This document shows positions 52,286-64,000 of a DNA stretch of 64,000 nt, one piece after another; the stretch's first letter is position 1, and every line of letters starts with the position of its first letter. Under the pieces are notes generated by a model. That model searched no databases. It worked only from the letters and a program-made list of their open reading frames with translations, and was not told where the DNA came from. A program made the position numbers and the translations under genes. The stretch is from Bugulina stolonifera (taxonomy: Eukaryota; Bryozoa; Gymnolaemata; Cheilostomatida; Bugulidae), in contig OW285187.1 of assembly GCA_935421135.1 (NCBI GenBank), forward strand, positions 7,688,001 through 7,752,000. Reading direction: 5' to 3'.

Positions 52286-53541
52286 ACAGTCGCAAATTCC
52301 TAAGAACCATATTGGAAGCTAAATTATCTAGTAGTAGTAGTAATACAAATTGCGAAGTTTAGTTGCTAAATGAGTACAAAAAAGAAATGGTCACATGTTG
52401 GAACATGAATGAATGAGTAATGAACGACAAGCAGGTAGAGCATTCCAGGCCATTTGCTGCACAAACGAAGAACCATCTATGGTAATGGAGCGGGTTCAAA
52501 GTTGGTACAAAATAGGCCTATAGCATATTCATTTTCGAAATTATATTGCACTGTGGAATTGAAATGAAAGTATCTGTTCTCTGTTGTAATACAAGAGTTG
52601 ATTAATTTACTTAGGCCTACTGGATGTGGACAAAAAGTCATGGTCACTAATCATTGAAAGTAAGAAGGACTAGCCTATTTGATATATCAGTTATAAGTCG
52701 ACTAGACTACTGTTTCCAAAAACAAATTAGTTGAAGCCAACAATGTTATGTGACCCCAACTTAGGAACTGAGTGAAATGCTATCTTGGTATTCAAATAAA
52801 AACATAATATCTTCCATAAAATACATGTACACACTGACCAACTAGGAGCATGAGTCCACAAATGCAATTCAAAAGAAACTATTGCTAGCTGGATGCATGT
52901 CGCACATGACACATTTTGTGGAAGCTGGACTCATTTATTTGCTACAGTAACAGTGAACTGTGCCTTTTAATCCAGCCAATAAATATTAAATAGCCTATTT
53001 GTCTTAGCTTAGGCCTAAGCAGTGTTTAAATTTCAAGGGAGCTGTCATCTTTTATGTCCCAAACTTGTTTAGTAAACTTGATTCACAATCACAATGCAAC
53101 AAAATACCATATCGTGTATGTAGATAGAAAGTCAGGATCCATTTCATCAATCTAATGAAATTAGGGAGTTCATCTAAAGCTAAATGATAAAAACACAATA
53201 CATCCTACTATTTAAAACATCTATGCCGTTTGGTACAGGAGTACAGAAAACTTTTTACTAAGCCATTTGTGCAGTCATTATTCAGCAACTATTCTGAAAC
53301 ATTCTCCTTCAACATGCTCCATTCATTTGATGCCAGACTCGGGTTAAAGACTCTCACTCGAGTTGATTCAAGCAATATTTTTTGCCTTCTTAGAAGGACT
53401 CGTAACTTGGACATATAGATATTGAACACTTACAACTTGAATTGTAATTTATTTATGGCTATGATCAAGGACTCTTTAACTCAACACATCATTATGTTGC
53501 AATATTCAATAACTCATGCAAATGTAAATATTTGTAACTTG

Positions 53542-54256
53542 AAGTTTTGATTAGTTACTAAAAAGAATTGACTCGTAACTTGAAGAGTCACAACTAAGGG
53601 TTGGCCATGGCAACTTGGGTTTCCAAAATAAAACTTGCAAACATCTCTGAATGATTTCAGCACATTTCAGTTATCGTTATTTGTTACTATTGTACATAAT
53701 TTTATTTATTTTAATCTAATAACAGTTTAGTTTTCATTGGGCAGCTGTAAATTGCAATGAAAAGAGATAACCACAGTTATAACCACAATTGTGATCACAA
53801 TTATAGCACATTTTATGATTTTAAACTAAAATAGTGACATTTTGCTTGATAGTGACATTTTGCTTGGAAATTTGACATCTTTTCCTAACCAATACATCAC
53901 CAAAACCTGAACAATTACAATAGCCCAAAAACTCTATAAAAAAACTCATGCTAGTCGAATAAGAAAAGAACTAAATTGTAGCCAGTAGCTTGCTTGTAGT
54001 TCAAGTTAACTTTGATAGCTTGATAGAAACTTGAGTTTCTGGGAACATGTAAATATTTAACTTGTAACCTAAAAGTTTTGATTAGTGACTAAAAAGGAGT
54101 GACTTGTAACTTGAAGAGTCACAGCTAAGAGTTGGTCATGGCAACTTGAGTTTCCGAAATAAAACTTACAAACATCTCTGAATGATTTCAGCTATAGTTA
54201 TTCGTTACTATTGGACAAGATTTTATTTATTTTAATCTAATAACAGTGTAGTTTGG
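53542..54256. repeat. Diverged ~190-bp direct repeat pair
   Basis: Copies at about 53542-53736 and 54067-54256 share long stretches, such as AACTTGAAGAGTCACA and AAACATCTCTGAATGATTTC, and both end TTTTATTTATTTTAATCTAA. They lie inside the hAT-like element. Confidence 0.75.
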
Positions 54257-54451
54257 CCTATACTTATAAAAATAATAATTATAAAATAATATAAATATAT
54301 TCAAATTTTTATTATTTTTATTGTTGCAAAAATTGTTATTTCATTCAACCAAGGAGTACTCCAACAAATTTACAATAAACAAATAATATTAATTAATAAA
54401 TACACGAGTAGTAAGTACTGTCATTTCAATCTAAAACTGGAAAGCAAGGAA

Positions 54452-54581
54452 AGTAAAAAACTTTGACTCAGGGTCAAAGTTTTTACTTAGTTACTAGCTA
54501 ATACATAGTCGATAGATAGACAGACTGATCGAGTCACTCTATCAGTCTATCTATCGACTACCACTATGCATTAACCAGTAA
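54452..54581. repeat. Two adjacent hairpins
   Basis: The first (54452-54487) has arms AGTAAAAAACTTTGAC and its complement around a short loop. The second (about 54507-54560) has arms GTCGATAGATAGAC...TGAT / ATCAGTCTATCTATCGAC, with a 4-base insertion in the left arm. They may be small foldback insertions inside the larger element. Confidence 0.6.
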
Positions 54582-55778
54582 CTAACTTGATGCTTATATA
54601 ATAATAATAATAAGTTTAGTCCAATCCAAAAAAATGAACAGAAAATTATTATATATATGGCAATAGAATATATATGGAATATTAATATAATAATATAATA
54701 ACTTTATTATTGATATCAAATCAATAAATGCTCATTACAATAATTATTAGGCCTATTATTATAATATTATTTATACAATTATATTATTGCAACAAGCATA
54801 GCATAAGCATTTATTGATTTGATATTATTATTAATAACTTAACTTCTTATGTTATCGACGACTTGTGAAATGATCATTCTCTAAGTTTTTATGCAAAATA
54901 GATCGAAAATAAAAGTCCACGCAAATTTTTACATTTGTTCAATTATATATTATTAATTATTTCTATTTTATATATATTTAATATTAAATTATTTTATATG
55001 CACAAATGAAATATCATATGTCACATGAACATCAGATCATGATTAACTCGTCTTTACGTTCAGAGTACGATGTTGCATTGGTCAACTAATTGGAATAAAT
55101 TAAATTCACTAAGTATACAATTATATAAAAAATATAGACGTATATAATTATAGTGAAACTAATATCATTAGGCTAATAATATTTTATTAGTCATGACCAC
55201 CGATGACAACTAAAACAAAAACCCAGCAGATGACAATATAACCCAGTGATTGTAGGAAATGCGAAGGATGGCTATTGCTAGTTAGACTAGATTCCCGAAT
55301 CCAGCGCTACCCGCAGTAGTGTGATTGCAGTGACGCCATAGAGGAGATAACTCCGTGGTGCAAGCGCTTGTCTGTACGCGCATACAACACAGCGCATACC
55401 GGAAACGGATGCGGTGGTAGAATTGTGGGATTGGTTCGGTGCGACTTTTAAAACCGAATAAAACCGCACCGCCGCATTCGGTGTCGGTTTTTATTTTAAA
55501 TTTTGGCGGTTTTTGAACCGAAGGGAAAAAAAACTGAAAAACTGAATGAAACCGAAACACCGTGCAGCACTAGTGCTATGTTATCTATTTTGGTCATATT
55601 GTCTATATATACATGACTGTATCTGTTAACAATGCGCCACCAAACAACAAAGTAACATACATTTACGTTACTACTTGTACACATAAATATACAATATATA
55701 ATAATTTAATTTGCTATTCTACTAACATTGAACTACTCTTAATAATTCTACAATCGGAATATACAGAGCCAAGCAGGG

Positions 55779-58700
55779 CTAACAGAACGACTCCGGAGTC
55801 GACTCGATGTCTACACTAAGCAAACTAAACCGGTCCATATTATTTTGGAGACTTTCTCGTCGAGCTTGCCTTCTGCTATTTATTCTACAGAGTTGTTGTT
55901 CTAATTCATTGTTTCGTCTATACATTTGTACATAAGTTCGCTGGAGTTGTTTTTGGTATTGTAATACCTTTTCTTTCTCCTGTTGCCATTTTTCTCTTTC
56001 CAGGACAAAGTTTTCTCGATCTTTGCTTATTTGTTGTTCTTGTTGTGAGAGTCGTTCATTAAGCTGTTTGATCTTTATTGATTGGATATCAGGTTTGTCA
56101 GACTGGTTGATGCCAAGTCTTTCTTGTAACTTCTCCTGCTCTGTCTTACCAGCTAATAATTGACCTTGTAATGTTTTTACTTGAGTCTCCAGCTCTTTAT
56201 TTTTAAGTCTCAGTTTATCGGAGTCAGACGACTCCTGAGATAACCTCTGGGTCAGATCAGTGTTTCTCTGCTTGAGGTCATGAACCTGTGCATGCAGCTG
56301 CTGCTGCCGGTCTTGGTCTACCTGTTTCTGTTGTATGTCTACCAGGAGCTGACGGTTGTCCATCTCCAGTCGAGCTATCAAGTCTCTCATATCAGAGTCT
56401 CGGTCCTGTGCATGATCCTGCTGCACTCTCAGTCTCCTGTGGTATTCTTCTGTTAACTCTTTCATCTGATTCTCCCATTCTATTCTTTTCTGCTCATGCA
56501 CACGGACTATTGCACTTTCGTTTAATTCCATTGTTCGTCTTAGCTTAGAGATTTCAGACTCCTTATTCTGCAATAGATTTCCATAATCTATTTCATCCTC
56601 AGTATGAGTTTGTTTATGTGGTGTGGGAATAACCTGAAAGTCTGGTTGGTAGGTGGTTGTGTGTATTGGGCTTGCATAGTACGTGTCAGACGAACCCCTT
56701 GAAGATGTTGATACGCTGTTGCTACAACCTCTGCTCGTACCCTGTGATGAATACCCATCATCATATGATATAGGGGTAAATGAGGATCGGTCTGGACTGC
56801 ACCCATCTCGCTTACTAGGTACAACAGGTTTGAAGGCAATAGGTCTCACTAGCACCTTGTTGGCGTTCTACAATGGAATAACAGATAATGGATGTACAGC
56901 ATCTACTGCAACGACACTGGAGCATAGTTGTTATCAATCCATCCTACATGTACATGTATAATATACAACATGCACTATGGTGTACATGTACATTTTACAC
57001 ATCTACTACAGCAAATATTTATATACAGGGTAGTATATTAGCTGGAGTTATTTGATTACTGTTAACTTGTCGCCTCTTGAGATTATGTATTAAATAATTT
57101 ATGAAGCGCCATACAACTATGTGTATATATACAACTACAAGTAGAGCCATCAAGACTTGATTATTGTATACAATATCACTACCACACAAGTGTCCATCAT
57201 CATTACTTGGTGAAAGACTCAAGTACCAAATTTCTAGCTTGCCTGGCAACAATGCTGTTTTGACACTACTATCACTATGCATCCTGCTTACTCCTCTCCT
57301 TTGATATGACAAGATAGTTTTAAAAGCTATTATAATCACAAACTGCATGCCATGCTCAACAAAGTTAGTTGTGACAATATAATCATGGAACAGTTCTGCT
57401 GTTAGCAATAACTCATTATATCATATCATATTTACTGCCTATGAAAAAGGTGTAAGCGATAAGGTCAGTTAACGTGCTCCGCATTTGAGTGTGCAAAAAT
57501 GTGACCAAACTAGGAATTGCTAAAAGGTTTTTATCAGCAGTGGAAGCCCACGGTTACCTACTAAATATGAGTACATTACCTCTTCCGACACGATCATTTT
57601 GAACAGCTCGCTACTAAACTTCAACATCTACTACTGCGTTATATCTTATCTATGCATAAAAACCTTTAAACTATGGCACAAGTGGATAGTTGCTGGAGTA
57701 GACTAGCACTGAACTTGACTCTTGAAGGAGAGAAATTGAGACTTATCAATGATATGAATTAGTTATTCTAGACAAACAAGCTACCAGGCATCAATATCCA
57801 GTTTATAACAACAACGAATTGTATGTTGTAACAATAAGTAAAGAGAAGCGTGAGGCAAGACATCATTTAGAACATGATATAAAAACACTTTCACAATAGA
57901 CTCATGTTACTACATTAAACTATATGGTGACAATAGCTTCAAAAATATCCCACGTCTTGAGGAAAATATTATAATAATGCTGTCTGTGTATTTACTCAGG
58001 CACTCCTTGGTAAAACAATACATTTACCTGCTCTGTATGTCTGTGACTATATGGTCTAAGATAGAAGAAGGGCGAAGCCCTTGTACTCCAATCATCTCTA
58101 GTAGACATGCTTGCATAACTCTCTTAGAGATACTTTACTTTAATATTATATAATAATATTCCTACAGCTGTATCCTATATTTATACTCGCTGATTTTATA
58201 TAAAATATAGAAACACTTAAGAATGACTGCTGGCTAAGCTAGTAACTATACACGTCTAACACCCAACTGAATGTCAATACAACTGAGATGATAGTTTGTG
58301 CATTACAAGGTGAATCGCCAAAAGTCAATAAAAAAGGCATGATGTGTATAAGTTGCTGGTAATTATTCCCTTGAGTGTTTACAATACAAAGTAGATTGTA
58401 TTAATGTTAGCTCTCAACTGGTCAATCTAATCTATGCTGCACTGTATCCCTTGACAACAAAATCGACTGTCTTAAAATATATTTAATTAAACACTTCAGC
58501 TGTTGATCTTTTTCTTTTTTAAATGCTGAATTTATTCTTAACTATTGTGTTGTGAAAGTGACATAATTACAGTGTACCAGTGTCATAGTTACCATCTACA
58601 ACGCAGAAATATTGACCTCAACTTTCAAGCTACTAGTATTTATTCCCCCACAGACCTTAACTGATTTAATTTTTGACAATAACAACATCCTGCTAACAGT

Positions 58701-60573
58701 CATTCATTTTATTCAAAGTCATAGCTGAATAAATTTCATGCATTGTAACTCCAATTTGCGTACCTAAGACGCTGCTTGGGCTTTCTTTCTGATGAATAAG
58801 CTAATTGCTAGTAGAATGATACATTATTAATTAAGAGGACATCATGGATTGTTAATGCATAATTATCAATGCAGACTTTCAATGTATTGATCTTTTCTAT
58901 ACTGTTATTGGTTGTTGTGGAGCTATTGTTTCAGTGTCTTTTGATCATTTTATTGATTGTTTATTTTGATAATTATAACAATTACCAAAAACAATGAAAC
59001 ACCTTAAAATGTCTAGCAGACAGCTAAATGAGTCATAATCAATGCATTGCATATCAATGCGGCCCCACAAGGTAACAAATGATTCATAAAACATGATAAT
59101 ATGTTATGGACAAAGACATGGGCTGCATGAATGTAGGAATTGTAACTTTGTCTGAAACTAATTGAATACCTGCGATATAAATTTCATTATGTTAATCCAT
59201 TGAAACATTTCTGCTACTGTATATTTTACATAGATGAAATTCATGCTTTGACCCCCCACTGCAGCATTTACAAATGCTGTAACCATTTTCTGGTACAGCA
59301 ACATATACACGTCTATGGTTATTGATGTCCTATGCCTGCCAGAATTTTACATTGCAAATCTACTCTTTATTCCCACCCAGTAACCTTCATCAGTGCCCCT
59401 ACTATGTTATCCAGTCATCACTACTTCTATACTAGCTAACCTGCTCTTCATCCATCTCTATGTGATGCATTACCAAAATATTATGCTACATGTATTAATA
59501 GAACATGTGAAATAAGTATTGATACCCTAGCAGCATTTCTTTGTTATGTACCTGCATCAAGTATAACTAGATATAATCACTAACAGATATTTTAGTTATT
59601 TCATTTCTGAGAAAAATGCATTTCTAATGTGTTAAAACCCTGGTGAATAGTATGAGGTATGAGGGTAGAAGTAATACGCCTATCTCCTGGCACGTGGTTA
59701 TTGGCTACAGTATTGTAAAGTGTACAACCCACTAATATCTGCATGTTGTTCTGCTACAATCATGTGCAATTTTGTGAAAAGTTACTCTGCAATGTGTTGT
59801 ATGCTATACTATAGTAAATTGTAACATACCATGTTCTATTATTATACCTGCCTAGTTATATTTTATTTGAAGCCAGAGCAATATTATATACCAGTGATTT
59901 AGTTTTATGCTTGACTTTGCAGGCTGGTTTATAGGACATGCATGTGGCTGGTTTACTGTTATGCAGACACATGGGCGCAAGGCAAAAATAATTCCAGTCA
60001 CTTTTTTGTTACTGTTCTACAATACTCTAAATAATGTATCAGCAACTTGTTCATGCTATGTAGTATGTACATGTAGGTCTACAGCTAGGTGGTACAGATT
60101 TATATCATTTTTATGCAAGTGGTCCATCAAGCCAGGACAATTTACAACTACACAACTTCTTTTATTGCTTTCAGTGAGACATTAATATTTCTTACTTTTA
60201 AAGGTGAAGTGTTCGCCTCATAAAGCTCCTTATCTATTTCTTCCTTCTTGCTATCAATTGGTTGGAAGTCAGTCTTCACTGGTAGTACAGGAGTTGTGGT
60301 AGCATCATTATTCTCCCCTGTTTTTACTGCTACCAAGTTAATGGTCAATGTTTTACCATTTGTTTCTCGATTGTTGATGTGAACTGATGCGTAGTTGGTA
60401 CTTTCACTTTGCCAGTCTTGTTTGACTATCTGATCGTAGAAATCTAGATGTTGGGATGTGGAGGTTGAGGATAATGGTTGTGAGATTGTAGCGTAACAAC
60501 TTCCATCTTTATTGGACAACGTTTCCTTAGATACAACCGTAGAGTCAGTATTCTCCTTCACATGGTATTTCAT
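55779..60573 (-). CDS. Fez1/LZTS/N4BP3-type coiled-coil protein
   Basis: Two coding exons: 60573-60196 (126 codons) and 56867-55779 (362 codons plus stop TAG), joined phase 0, giving 488 residues. A non-coding leader exon with donor GTAAGT probably ends at 61218; its sequence holds stops, so the ATG at 60573 is taken as the start. The N-terminal 210 residues are Ser/Thr-rich and disordered, with RPIAFKPVVPSK near the exon join. From about residue 215 to 470 the protein is a long Gln/Glu-rich coiled coil (KESEISKLRRTMELNE, LQERLGINQ, EREKWQQEKEKVLQYQ). The layout and the ELNE...RVHEQKRIEWENQMKEL segment recall the Fez1 domain of LZTS/N4BP3 proteins (centrosome, cytoskeleton, postsynaptic scaffolds). 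Assignment to one subfamily is not possible by eye. Confidence 0.75.
57019..57408 (-). other. Unassigned 129-codon ORF with a hydrophobic segment
   Basis: The longest open frame in the window that no gene model explains. It lies in the large intron of the coiled-coil gene, same strand. It contains a hydrophobic stretch (VLMALLVVVYIHIVVW) followed by basic residues (NLKRRQ), resembling a membrane anchor. I recognise no family. In AT-rich DNA of this length, one ORF of this size by chance is not surprising. Confidence 0.2.
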
Positions 60574-61217
60574 CTTCTTCTGGCTGTGGGGAAATTAATT
60601 GTATTGAATGATAAGCTATCAACAACTTCATAGGGCTGATATGTACAAGTAAATGTATCTAGTATAGTTTAGTAGCCCACACAATCATACTTATTCTGAC
60701 CCAAGCCAACAAGTTGTGATCCAATCTAATCATGTAAAAAATTTCCAAATATATAGAATGGTATAAACATAAAATTCAATTAAATGAAATGAAATGGAAT
60801 ACTCAACAGCAAGCGCAACATATTTGTGTAAAATTAGAATAACTGATAAGTACATCCAGTTGCTCCTACATTATACTGTACCATTGCTAATTGATGATAC
60901 GGTGATAATGGTAAGGAAGTTTTACAATCATAATAATACCTAAATGTATCTCTTTCCTGTCTACTTTATATCTGCTTAATTAACCAAATAAGAAGGTTCC
61001 ATATTTGAAATGCTGCACTATAAGTGTGTATGTACAACTACATCATAGACAACAGCAGGTTATGTTAGCCTAATGTTCCTTATAAAACATACCTGTAACT
61101 GTAATATATGTATTTTTTGTTTCAAATCATGTAGCATGATAATAGCACATAGTGTAACTATGTTGCCCAATTATGTAAGCTATATATATAGTTTTCGCAT
61201 TATCAAGGTTTACTTAC

Positions 61218-61300
61218 CAAAGAAATAATATCTATCTGTCACAGAATCTAGAAGAGCTTTTTCACATGAGCAGCTACTGAGCACATGGCAGGCCAAGTGA
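61218..61300 (-). other. Probable 5' UTR exon of the coiled-coil gene
   Basis: On the minus strand a consensus donor (CTTTG, then GTAAGTAAAC) closes at 61218. The matching acceptor CCCCACAG precedes the exon with the ATG at 60573. All frames before the donor carry stops, so it is non-coding. The upper end is not defined. Confidence 0.4.
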
Positions 61301-62899
61301 GCCTGTGATATACAATTGAAATGTGATGCTGGCACCTGAGAATGATAGATAAGATTTAACTGTAATATCTAGCCTATACTAACACTCACTTGAATTAATT
61401 CGTTCTTTTGAATTTTGATTTATTCACAATTGATTGATATATTTTTAGATAGTCCTTCACTATATAACATAAGCAAACATACCCATATTGTTAGTTGCTA
61501 AAACAATAAAAAATTTGCTGAATTTGAAACTGCTACTTATACAGATTGCAACTCTCTGTTATTCCAACTTTGCAACTACTGAGGAAAAATGAAATTAGTT
61601 GTTTATATAAAGAAAAACAAGCCCATGAATCAAATAGGTTTGATATTGAATAAAGGAACAATGGAGAGCATAGTAGGTAGTAAGCAGCACTTAGTACACC
61701 ACCTGTTCTCTATACTGTCACATTTACAAGTGTTTGCTTTCCTATATTTATTAAATCAGAGTGTAGTCTGAAATTATAGCAGTTGAAGTGAGACAATAGA
61801 CAATGTTAACTTATTTATGCACAAACATTTATGCAAAGGCCATTTGGGTGCTTTTAATTTTAGGCCTTTGAATCCATTACCTAAATAATAATATAAGAAG
61901 AACTGTACTTGCACTCTTCTAAGCTACAGACAAGTCCTCCTGCTGTGCAGTAAGTACATGTAATATTGGAGATAGTATTCTGGCTTCTGCATAGTCTCTG
62001 CCACTCTCACACAAAAGCTATCAGAGCACAGTCCATAAGCACTCATAAGCTATTCATCATAGGCATAGGCATAAGCACTGAATAAGCTTTTGATCATAAT
62101 TAGAAGTTGTCCACTCCCAATTTATCTTCCTCTTCTTTGATTAATTGGGAAAGGACAACTTCTAATTATAATCAGTAGCTTATTAGTGCCCATGCCTACG
62201 GTACAGCCTAACACTTCATTAGACATTAGACTCATTTGCAATTACAACTATGATAACCCTATATGAATGAAAAACTGCAATAGCACAAATACACAGTATT
62301 GGCAGGACAGATTAATATAAATATTCAAAAGACATTTGTGTTAGATAATTTTGCTGTAAAATGTAACTCTCATGCATCAGATATTTATTGGCCTGGCACA
62401 AACATTAGTCCTTTTATGTCTCACAGTCTCAAAAATCACACTTGCTACAATAATATTCTCAAGTCACAAAGTCAAATGGGTGTTATAGATGTAGCTTACA
62501 ACAAAGCCAGTACTTGTGCAAGGAACCACATAACAAAGAACATGGTCAATGTCTGTATCACGATTATTTGAATTGATTACATCAAATACATGCAGGTAAT
62601 TGACTGCTTATACAGGCAACTAACTTTATGAGGGTATATTGGAATTGTCTTTCCCTAAATTCTTAAAATTATTCCACAGATAATTGCAATCCAACCCAAT
62701 GTCATTTAACATTTATCCAATCAAAATAGCTGATATTTCTTTGAATCCTTGACCTATTGATGACCTTCAAGAGCCTGCAGCAATTTGTTGTGAAGCGACA
62801 ATACACATTTATTATTTTATATTTAAATAATATTTTAACTATCGACTTATTATAATTGTTTCAAACTCTTGTCAGTGTTGAAGAAATCAATTGAGTACA
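61301..62899. other. Divergent region between coiled-coil gene and 62.9-kb gene
   Basis: Contains the hairpin MITE at 62066-62218 and short ORFs without coding character. Both promoters are expected here. Confidence 0.4.
62066..62218. mobile_element. Long hairpin MITE, AAGTTGTCC family
   Basis: Arms of about 60 bases (left containing ATAATTAGAAGTTGTCC, right its complement), with outer ends AGGCATAGGCATAAGC and GCCCATGCCT, around a short loop. The element folds on itself almost entirely. It is related to the hairpin at 11893-11942. Confidence 0.65.
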
Positions 62900-62950
62900 A
62901 TGGCTATGAATGCTATGCAGAAAGCCTTTTCGGCTGTGTCCACAATTACG
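62900..62950 (+). CDS. First coding exon of a gene leaving the window
   Basis: ATG in a fair context (TACAATGGC) opens 17 codons, MAMNAMQKAFSAVSTIT, ended in phase 0 by a strong donor (GTAAGTGAAG). The peptide is amphipathic or mitochondrial-presequence-like (Ala, Ser, Met, one Lys, no acidic residue). Later exons were not found before 64000 and the gene is not identified. It is divergent from the coiled-coil gene, so the 1.6 kb between them may hold both promoters. Confidence 0.45.
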
Positions 62951-64000
62951 GTAAGTGAAGGGCAATTCGCGACTCGTGTGATAGCACAATCCTCCTGATA
63001 CTCCATAACTCCAAGCAATCCCCAAATGACAGGTGGCACTAACCTGTACAGATCAACTTTTAATAATTCCTAAACTAATACATGAAGTACTGTCTCAACT
63101 CATGTTGTCCACTGTCCCATATGAGGCACGCCCCTTCCACCTCCTAGATGGTCTAGCGTGACAATGAACTTCATCCATGTAAGTCCATGAAACAACAACA
63201 GAACATGAACATACCATGATGATGATGATCCGGAACAAAGATGAACAATACCAAATAGAAATTAAATTAAATAATATTGGAGTTAATAAATAATAGTATG
63301 CATCGTAATTAGCAGATAGTTGTATTACGCGTTTATTAATTATAATTTTATATATAAAAATATTATCATTGGGTTATTATATCCATATGGCCATGAACTC
63401 CATGTAAGTTCATACAAGGAGTAAGTCTTCTTACTCCTTGGTCTATATAATGACTGGAGTTAATCACAATGGTAATAAAACATATCAAATCATGAAATCA
63501 ATATAAAAATGGCCCCATGAAAGAGACCAAATTGAAATTGTGACTGTAGGCTAAATGACCAGGAATCTTCTAAAGCACCAACTGCGTACATCAAAGTTTT
63601 CTCAGAGTAGTATATAAGCCTACTAATGATATCCCGTAGGCCTCTAAAATAATATACAAAGCCACACGCATCTCTTTGCCAATGACGCTGGTGTTTGGAC
63701 CAATCGCGAACACAAAATCCCTACAAGATGATGTTCTAAATAAACTGGCCTCATTGTCCAAACTATGGCAGATGAGTTCCAACTCCAAAAAGGTCAAATC
63801 ATATACAAAATACTAATACTAGGTGTTTAGCAAAACTAATGAGATTCAAACTAAATTTCCTGCCAATAGGCCTATTACTTTGTAATAACTCTGCTGATAG
63901 TGTTGGCCTATCTGAACACAATCTAAGCAAAAATGTTCTTGAACCTGTTTAGCTGAAAATGGTTTATCAAATTTGCTTTCTGTTTCAGCAGTAAATGCCT
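62951..64000. other. Intron of the 62.9-kb gene (to window end)
   Basis: Contains a small hairpin (about 63414-63441, CAAGGAGTAAG/CTTACTCCTTG) and the reverse transcriptase relic. No second exon was recognised. Confidence 0.4.
63595..63820 (+). pseudogene. Decayed non-LTR retrotransposon reverse transcriptase fragment
   Basis: Split over shifted frames, the plus strand reads NDIP, then LFAND (site of the catalytic FADD-type box, here altered), then FGPIANTKSLQDDVLNKLA and LSKLWQMSSNSKK. This order matches the palm region of LINE-type reverse transcriptases. A stop codon, at least one frameshift and the changed active-site Asp show that it is dead. Confidence 0.65.

Larger units (their letters stand above)
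48730..55580. mobile_element. 6.8-kb hAT-like DNA transposon insertion with 8-bp target duplication
   Basis: The element spans 48738-55572 and is flanked by an identical 8-bp direct repeat GTGCTATG at 48730-48737 and 55573-55580. Its ends are inverted repeats: the left begins TAGTGCTGGGCGGT and the right, read inward on the other strand, begins TAGTGCTGCACGGT. Both ends then carry CATTCAGTTTTT and runs of AACCGAA. An 8-bp duplication with such TIRs is typical of the hAT superfamily. I find no transposase reading frame inside, so it is probably non-autonomous or gutted and has gathered internal repeats (a triplication at 50.0-51.6 kb, a foldback at 52.0-52.3 kb, a direct repeat at 53.5/54.1 kb and hairpins near 54.5 kb). 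It sits between the convergent UTP15 and coiled-coil genes. Confidence 0.8.

Overview
This is a eukaryotic (metazoan) nuclear window. It is AT-rich, its genes are split into short exons by GT-AG introns, and it contains a tRNA gene, tRNA-derived SINEs, foldback elements, microsatellites and a large DNA transposon. The gene content (Ig-superfamily proteins, a fibronectin type II exon, CBL, HUS1, CFAP410, UTP15, a Fez1/LZTS-type coiled-coil protein) fits an animal. The AT-rich, palindrome-rich (ACATGTAC) non-coding DNA suggests a marine invertebrate, possibly a sponge; I cannot fix the species from sequence alone.

Layout. 0-3.4 kb: 3' end of a plus-strand Ig-domain gene with a hydrophobic, GPI-anchor-like C-terminus. 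7.5-22 kb: a second, related Ig-domain gene. It has two candidate signal-peptide first exons (7.5 kb and 13.3 kb), a fibronectin type II cassette exon (10.4 kb), two Ig domains and the same type of C-terminal exon. 24.3-32.2 kb (minus): CBL E3 ubiquitin ligase with TKB, RING, proline-rich and UBA parts. 34.05 kb (minus): tRNA-Arg(CCG). 35.0-37.8 kb (plus): HUS1 of the 9-1-1 checkpoint clamp. 38.4-40.1 kb (minus): CFAP410 (C21orf2). 42.1-48.4 kb (plus): UTP15 of the small-subunit processome. 48.7-55.6 kb: a 6.8-kb hAT-like insertion with an exact 8-bp target-site duplication. 55.8-61.2 kb (minus): Fez1/LZTS/N4BP3-type coiled-coil protein. 62.9 kb (plus): first exon of a gene leaving the window, followed by a decayed non-LTR reverse transcriptase fragment.

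The genes do not form a pathway. HUS1/CFAP410 and UTP15/coiled-coil are convergent pairs; CFAP410/UTP15 and coiled-coil/62.9-kb are divergent pairs. Exon models were checked by reading-frame phase at every junction. Two junctions fail this check: HUS1 near its N-terminus, and an optional CBL exon. The points I consider most worth following are the two-promoter FN2/Ig locus, the frame-breaking CBL exon, the 6.8-kb hAT element, the HUS1 frame break, and two orphan exon-like segments (one Cys-rich at 34.7 kb, one basic and nested inside a CBL intron at 25.9 kb).
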